A stretch of 64,000 nt of DNA, from assembly GCF_020379485.1 (NCBI RefSeq), contig NW_026014632.1:1-64000 (forward strand), in the 5' to 3' direction. Below the pieces are notes generated by a model, which saw nothing but the letters and a program-made list of their open reading frames with translations, had not been told where the DNA came from and did no database searches. Positions 59,801 to 64,000 of this stretch are shown one piece after another; the stretch's first letter is position 1; the number at the start of each line of letters is the position of its first letter. A program made the position numbers and the translations under genes. The stretch comes from Brassica napus (taxonomy: Eukaryota > Streptophyta > Magnoliopsida > Brassicales > Brassicaceae).

Positions 59801-60780
59801 GTCTGGCCCCTCAAATACTTAAGAGTCTCATGATCTGTATGAATAATAAACTCTTTAGACAAAAGATAATGTTGCCAAGTTTCAAGCGACCTTACTAGAG
59901 CATATAGCTCTTTATCATAGGTGGGGTAATTGACGGCGGCTCCACTCGATTTCTCACTGAAGAAAGCCACTGGCCGGCCTCCTTGGGTCAGTACGGCTCC
60001 TATCCCTGTCCCTGAAGCATCACACTCAATCTCAAAAGTTTTATCAAAGTTAGGAAGAGTTAGAACCGGTGCATGTGTCAAACTATATTTAAGCCTATTG
60101 AAAGACTCCTCTTGGGCAGGGCCCCAAGCAAAGGTTACATTCTTTTTGATCACGGAGGTCATTGGGGCGGCAATGGTACTGATGTCCTTCACAAATCGTC
60201 GATAGAAACTGGCCAGTCCATGGAAGCTGCGGATATGTCCGATCGTGGTCGGGGTCGGCCAGTCTTGTATTGCCTTGATCTTCTCCTCATCAACCTTCAG
60301 TCTCTGTGAACTCACAAAAAAGCCAATGTAAGGTCGGAGGACCTCATTCATGAGTCTCATGAAGGTGCTAGGGGCGTTGGTAAGGCCAAACGGCATCACC
60401 AGCCACTCGTATAGACCTTGCTTGGTCTTGAAGGCGGTTTTCCACTCATCTCCTTCCTTCATGCGGACTTGATGGTATCCACTCCTGAGATCAATCTTAG
60501 AAAACACAATAGACCCACTCAGTTCATCCAACATATCATCTAATCTAGGTATAGGGTACCGATATTTGATGGTTATGTTGTTGATGGCTCGGCAGTCCAC
60601 ACACATGCGCCACGTCCCATCCTTCTTAGGCACTAGTAGGACCGGGACTGCACAGGGACTAAGGCTCTCGCGGATGTAGCCTTTGTCCATGAGATCTTGG
60701 ACCTGCCGTTCCAGCTCCTTAGCTTCCTCAGGGTTGACACAGTAAGCGGCTCGGTTTGGTAGTGGCGCGCCAGGGTACAA
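59801..60780 (-). pseudogene. RT and RNase H of a second CRM-like element, truncated
   Basis: The frame begins in the protease/RT linker ([17 protein letters not shown]), and carries [31 protein letters not shown] and [15 protein letters not shown]. It then jumps from PYIGFFV to [16 protein letters not shown]: roughly 50 residues with the YFDD catalytic motif are missing, in frame (junction near 60316). RNase H follows ([36 protein letters not shown]) and is cut off at ~59801 where minisatellite starts. Integrase and the 3' LTR are absent. The protein would have no RT activity. Codon-level integrity is otherwise good, so truncation rather than slow decay disabled it. Confidence 0.9.
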
Positions 60781-61290
60781 GATCGATCTGATGTTCTATG
60801 CCACGGACAGGGGGTAAACCGGCCGGAATCTCATCAGGGAAGACATCCTTGTAACGTCCCATGAGGTCTTGTACTACGTCCGGTACTTCAGGAGCTTCTA
60901 AACCTGAAAAAGAACCTTCCTTAAAGATCATTAGTAGCACCTGCGTCTCATGTTGTATTGATTTAAGCACTTGTCCGGAAGTCATGTAAAGGTTAGTGTT
61001 ACTTACCTGGCCAGAGTGCGTCATTGCCTTCTGCATATCATGAACTTCTTGAGGGCTGAGAGGTGCTAGGCTGTGCTTCTTGTTGTTGAGGACGAAACTG
61101 TAGATGTTGGTGCGACCATGGTGAAGTGTCTCCTTGTCAAACTGCCACGGCCTTCCTAGAAGTATATGGCCGGCTTGCATGGGCACAACATCACACTTGA
61201 CCTGGTCTTGGTACTTGCCAATACTGAAGGACACAACAACTTGTTCGGCAATCTTGAGCTCAGTCTCATCATTGAGCCATTTGAGACGGT
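60728..61290 (-). pseudogene. protease C-terminal part and linker of the second CRM-like element
   Basis: The frame reads FSIGKYQDQVKCDVVPMQ and LLGRPWQFDKETLHHGR, then a linker to YKDVFPDEIPAGLPPVRG before a frameshift near 60780 into RT. It is separated by a frameshift near 61295 from the protease active site upstream. Confidence 0.85.
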
Positions 61291-61633
61291 ATGGTCATGG
61301 ATGGGCAGTTTTGACCAACCCTAGCTTATCAACAAGATACTTGCTAGCCACGTTAGTACAAGATCCGCCATCTATGATCAAACTACATACCTTGTGATCA
61401 ACACTACATCTGGTGTGGAAGATGTTCTCCCGCTGGATGATCTCTGGGTCAAAGAGGGTGCTAAGAGCTCTCCGGGTCACTAGCAGCTCGCCTGTCTCCG
61501 GGTAGTCGGTTACTTCCTCATCAGAGATCACTGTCGTGGTCTCTGCCTCATCTTGGGATTCATACTCGCCATCCCCCTTTAGGACCATCACTCGTTTGTT
61601 TGGACAATCCCGAGCGTAGTGGCCCTTGCCCTT
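61291..61633 (-). pseudogene. zinc knuckle end and protease active site of the second CRM-like element
   Basis: This part reads KGKGHYARDCPNKRVMVLKG, an acidic spacer (YESQDEAETTTVISDEE), and the protease signature LIIDGGSCTNVASKYLVDK. It lies in another frame than gag because of an apparent 2-base loss between 61633 and 61634, inside the CCHC knuckle between its second Cys and the Lys that follows. It stops at ~61295. Confidence 0.85.
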
Positions 61634-62669
61634 ACACATAACAAATGATGTCACGAGTACGCAAAGTTTGGGCTTGAGTCTTACCCTGCTCCGGCTTAGA
61701 TGCATTAGACGATTCAGCCTGGTTTGTCTTGAATCGGCTCTCAATCTCAATCGTCTTGCCCTTGTCGCCTTGCTTTGAACCCGGTTGAGTCCAAGCAGGT
61801 TTGCTGCGGCTGGTACTGGCCGTCTTGCGCTTGATGTGCTGCTCGGCTTGCGTAGCAAAGTGCAATAGATCGTTGAAGTCTTCATATTGTTGTCTCTCCA
61901 CCTTGCAGGAAATGCGGTCTTGCAGCCCTTCCAGGAATTGGGACATCATTGTCTCCTCGGGCTCGTCGGTCTCAAGCTTATTCCTAAGTGCCTCGAACTC
62001 CTCAAAGTACTCCTCCACAGTCTTAGTTCCCTGCGTAAGTTTACGAAAACGTTTTAGCACATCACGCTGGTAGTAAGATGGAATGTACCTCGTGTGAAGC
62101 TTGGTCCGCATCTCGGTCCAATTACGTGCTCTCCACACTGGCCCGGACTTAGCAACGTCTCGATCCCACCACGAAAGAGCATTGTCCGTCAGCTGGGCTG
62201 CTGCTAGGGCAACCTTCTTGGCCTCACTATATTGGTAATAGTCGAAGATGTACTCCATGCGCTTCTCCCACACGATGTAGGCATCCGGATCAACCTTGGC
62301 GGCAAACGTTGGGGGATGAAGCTTAAGCGCCTTGCCTCCCAACCAGGGCTCTTCCTCCTCTCGGTCTCGACCTCCTCTATGGTCGCGGCCTCCTCCTACT
62401 TGGGCCCGGGGTCCTCGCGCGTTCCTCCTACCTCCCCGGTTTGGCCTCTCCTTGTCCTGACTGCGCGTATCATCGGTACTGTCCGCGTCCGAGTCAGTGT
62501 AATGCGGATCCGGCTGATGCCTTCCTGGTGGTCAAGGTCCGTTGGGCCTGCCTCCCTGCCGTAGCTGAGCAAGATCGGCGGTGATAGTCCTAAGGCTCGC
62601 CCTCAGTTCTTCATTGTCAGCTAGGAGCTGAGCGTTTATGGCCGCTTGGTCTTGACCTACATCTCCCAT
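61634..62669 (-). pseudogene. gag of the second CRM-like element
   Basis: The ATG at 62667-62669 opens MGDVGQDQAAINAQLLADNE, a predicted short coiled coil. A TGA interrupts at ~62534 (NGP-stop-PPG). The same frame then holds an Arg/Gly-rich stretch and the gag domain (FAAKVDPDAYIVWEKRMEYI, SWWDRDVAKSGPVWRARNW, YYQRDVLKRFRKLTQGTKTV) down to CYV, where the frame is lost. Only one stop and one frameshift break it. Sequence upstream ends in TTTTCAG, which resembles a splice acceptor as in the first CRM-like copy. Confidence 0.87.
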
Positions 62670-62875
62670 AGTTCTCTGAAAAGATACTCAAAGAAAGATT
62701 AAAAGGTAAGAGGGGGGTTAAATAGTTGCTTGGGTTGGATACTTTGAGTATCGACCAATACTAGGAGTAAATGCAAAAAGTTAAGACAAAATCGAATCAA
62801 GTTTGAAAAAGGAAAGAGGGAAAATATTTTTTTTGATTTTCGAAAACTTGGAAAAAAAGTAAAACTACTTTAATA
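62670..62875 (-). other. leader of the second CRM-like element
   Basis: No gene. Immediately upstream of gag (minus strand) lies a T-rich stretch ending TTTTCAG, then A/T-rich sequence. No PBS or LTR is found before the next element begins at about 62876, so the 5' end is missing, probably displaced by the insertion to the right. Confidence 0.6.
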
Positions 62876-63560
62876 TTAGGGAAGTTTACTAAAATGACAC
62901 TAATTAGTTATGTTATTACTAGAATGACTTATATTTTTTGAAATTTATTAAAATATTTTTTTGGTCGAAATTGCCCATACACATAGTTATAACAAAAAAA
63001 AAATATTACCCAAATGCCCTTATTATTTAATCGACGGCCGATTTGTTTTCAAAAAAATAAATCTATCGACCAATAAGTCTATTTATAAAATCTGTGTAGA
63101 AAAAAAAAACTACTATTAAAGTGGTGGCAGATTTTTTAGAAAACGTCAGATTTGTTCACACGGCAGATTTAATTGTCAGATTTGATTAAAAAACAGATTT
63201 TTAAGAATATGTCTATCGAATATGGTAGTAGATTATTTCTAAATGGTAGATTTATAAAATCAACTTATTTTTTTCTGGGTAGGTTTACTTTTTGTGATCG
63301 ACTTATTTTCTTAAGGCAGATTTATATAGCCGATTTAAGATTGTTGACAGACTTTTTTTTTTATGAAGTGGCAGACTTTTTCTTTACGTGATAGCAGACT
63401 TTTTGTTTATGTTGCGGCAGATTTATTAATGAAAATCTGGGTTTATGTACAACAATTTTAATTTCGACCCGGTTTACTAATAATTCCGAATCTGGTTTAG
63501 TTTTTAGGTTAATTAAACTTAGAATTAGGGAAATTTTGTACTTGTCGTCATCTCTTTCAT
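62876..63560 (+). mobile_element. AT-rich terminus of a probable MULE (VANDAL-like) transposon
   Basis: The composition changes sharply to AT-rich at about 62860. The stretch begins ATTAGGGAAGTTTACTAAAA and continues TGACACTAATTAG, a beginning of the kind seen in plant MULEs of the VANDAL type, as far as I remember them. A dozen or so copies of a short motif (GGCAGATTT, GTCAGATTT, GCAGACTTTTT) crowd into 63030-63430. The other end and its 9-bp target duplication are beyond the window. No gene is seen in this part. Confidence 0.5.
63030..63435 (+). repeat. cluster of short subterminal repeats (GCAGATTT-like)
   Basis: The motif (G/C/T)AGA(T/C)TT(T) recurs irregularly, for example at ~63126, 63147, 63164, 63176, 63194, 63250, 63317, 63349, 63371, 63393 and 63417, mostly in one orientation and often preceded by GGC or GC. 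Spacing is not constant. In MULEs such subterminal repeats are binding sites for transposase or for anti-silencing proteins; this role here is inference. Confidence 0.6.
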
Positions 63561-63639
63561 CCCTCTTCTCTTCCTTTTCAAGTTGTTTCTTTTCATTCTA
63601 TTTTAAACACTTGTTGCAATCCTTATTGGTTGGAGAAAC

Positions 63640-64000
63640 ATGGATCACATCATTCTGGTTTGTGGAAAGTGGAAATTTGAAAGAAAAAAATGGTTATTTG
63701 AAGTGGATAATGATCAAGGTAGTAAATTACTTGCAGCTAACGAGGAAACTAGATATGAAGATTTTGTGAAAACCATATATGAGGATTATGAAGTTGATTT
63801 CGCAGAACACGAGTTGGAGCTAACGTACGTTTTGCCAAAACCTAAACTGGTCAAGGAAAACCTCGATACCCCTCCTGTGAAAGTAAGAAACGATAGGCAA
63901 TTTCATGGATTTTTGTGTCTTCACAAAGTCGAAAACGTTAGACTCTGTGTAGAGTTTAAACTGAAGAAAAAAGAGGTTGAAGAAGCTAGCAAAGAACCAG
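63640..64000 (+). CDS. start of a probable MULE-encoded protein, runs off the window
   Basis: The ATG at 63640 opens 120 codons without a stop to the window edge. It reads MDHIILVCGKWKFERKKWLF, then a central acidic segment (TRYEDFVKTIYEDYEVDF), the phrase LDTPPVKVRNDRQFHGFL and a Lys/Glu-rich end. This order (ILVCG.W start, YEDF/IYEDY, TPPV..NDRQ) is what I remember from the N-terminal region that precedes the DNA-binding and transposase domains in many plant Mutator-like proteins. The catalytic part would be beyond the edge. Its position just inside an AT-rich terminus with subterminal repeats fits a MULE gene. An intron could follow. It is the only open frame in this end of the window with ordinary coding composition. 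Confidence 0.6.
   Translation, partial: MDHIILVCGKWKFERKKWLFEVDNDQGSKLLAANEETRYEDFVKTIYEDYEVDFAEHELELTYVLPKPKLVKENLDTPPVKVRNDRQFHGFLCLHKVENVRLCVEFKLKKKEVEEASKEP

Overview
This is nuclear DNA of a flowering plant. It contains no host gene that I can recognise. It holds plant Ty3/gypsy LTR retrotransposons with tRNA-iMet primer sites, the start of a probable Mutator-like (MULE) transposon, and a very large, unusual minisatellite. CRM-type elements next to long tandem repeats suggest pericentromeric heterochromatin. The species cannot be read from the sequence; a Brassicaceae origin is only a guess from the MULE type.

Layout. 1-1983 is the end of a minus-strand Tekay-like element (gag start, PBS, one LTR), inserted in a plus-strand relative whose RT scrap, 3' tail and 3' LTR follow (1984-5583). 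From 5584 a modular minisatellite begins. It is interrupted by a decayed, full-length CRM-like element (5746-12760, TSD AAGGG) and continues to 29102. Most of it (about 13.3-28.8 kb) is one tandem duplication of a ~7.8 kb block. From 29103 to 54546 lies a chain of four related ~2.8 kb LTRs separated by short, defective internal regions (LTR-int-LTR-int-LTR-int-LTR). The third LTR is split by a young, almost intact Tekay-like element on the minus strand (40710-49292, TSD AGATT). The minisatellite resumes at 54547-55137, is interrupted by a 3.6 kb solo LTR (55138-58773, TSD CACAT) and ends at about 59800. There it abuts the truncated RNase H of a second CRM-like element on the minus strand (59801-62669). 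The window ends in an AT-rich MULE-like terminus with many short repeats and the start of an open reading frame that runs off the edge (63640-64000).

How the parts relate. The minisatellite is the oldest layer and the landing site: the CRM-like element, the LTR chain and the solo LTR all sit inside it, and removing two of them restores repeat continuity exactly at their 5-bp TSDs. The Tekay-like element and the short-internal elements share LTR ends, PBS, PPT and protease sequence, so they look like an autonomous/non-autonomous pair. Except for the Tekay-like element, all retroelement genes are broken.

The most novel item is the minisatellite. It is built from interchangeable 10-bp and 21-bp modules, most opening with GGAC or a close variant, punctuated by a ~94-bp linker with the perfect palindrome GCCCACGTGGGC. 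It shows at least three tiers of tandem duplication. Its many long ORFs on both strands appear to be by-products of a stop-poor repeat.
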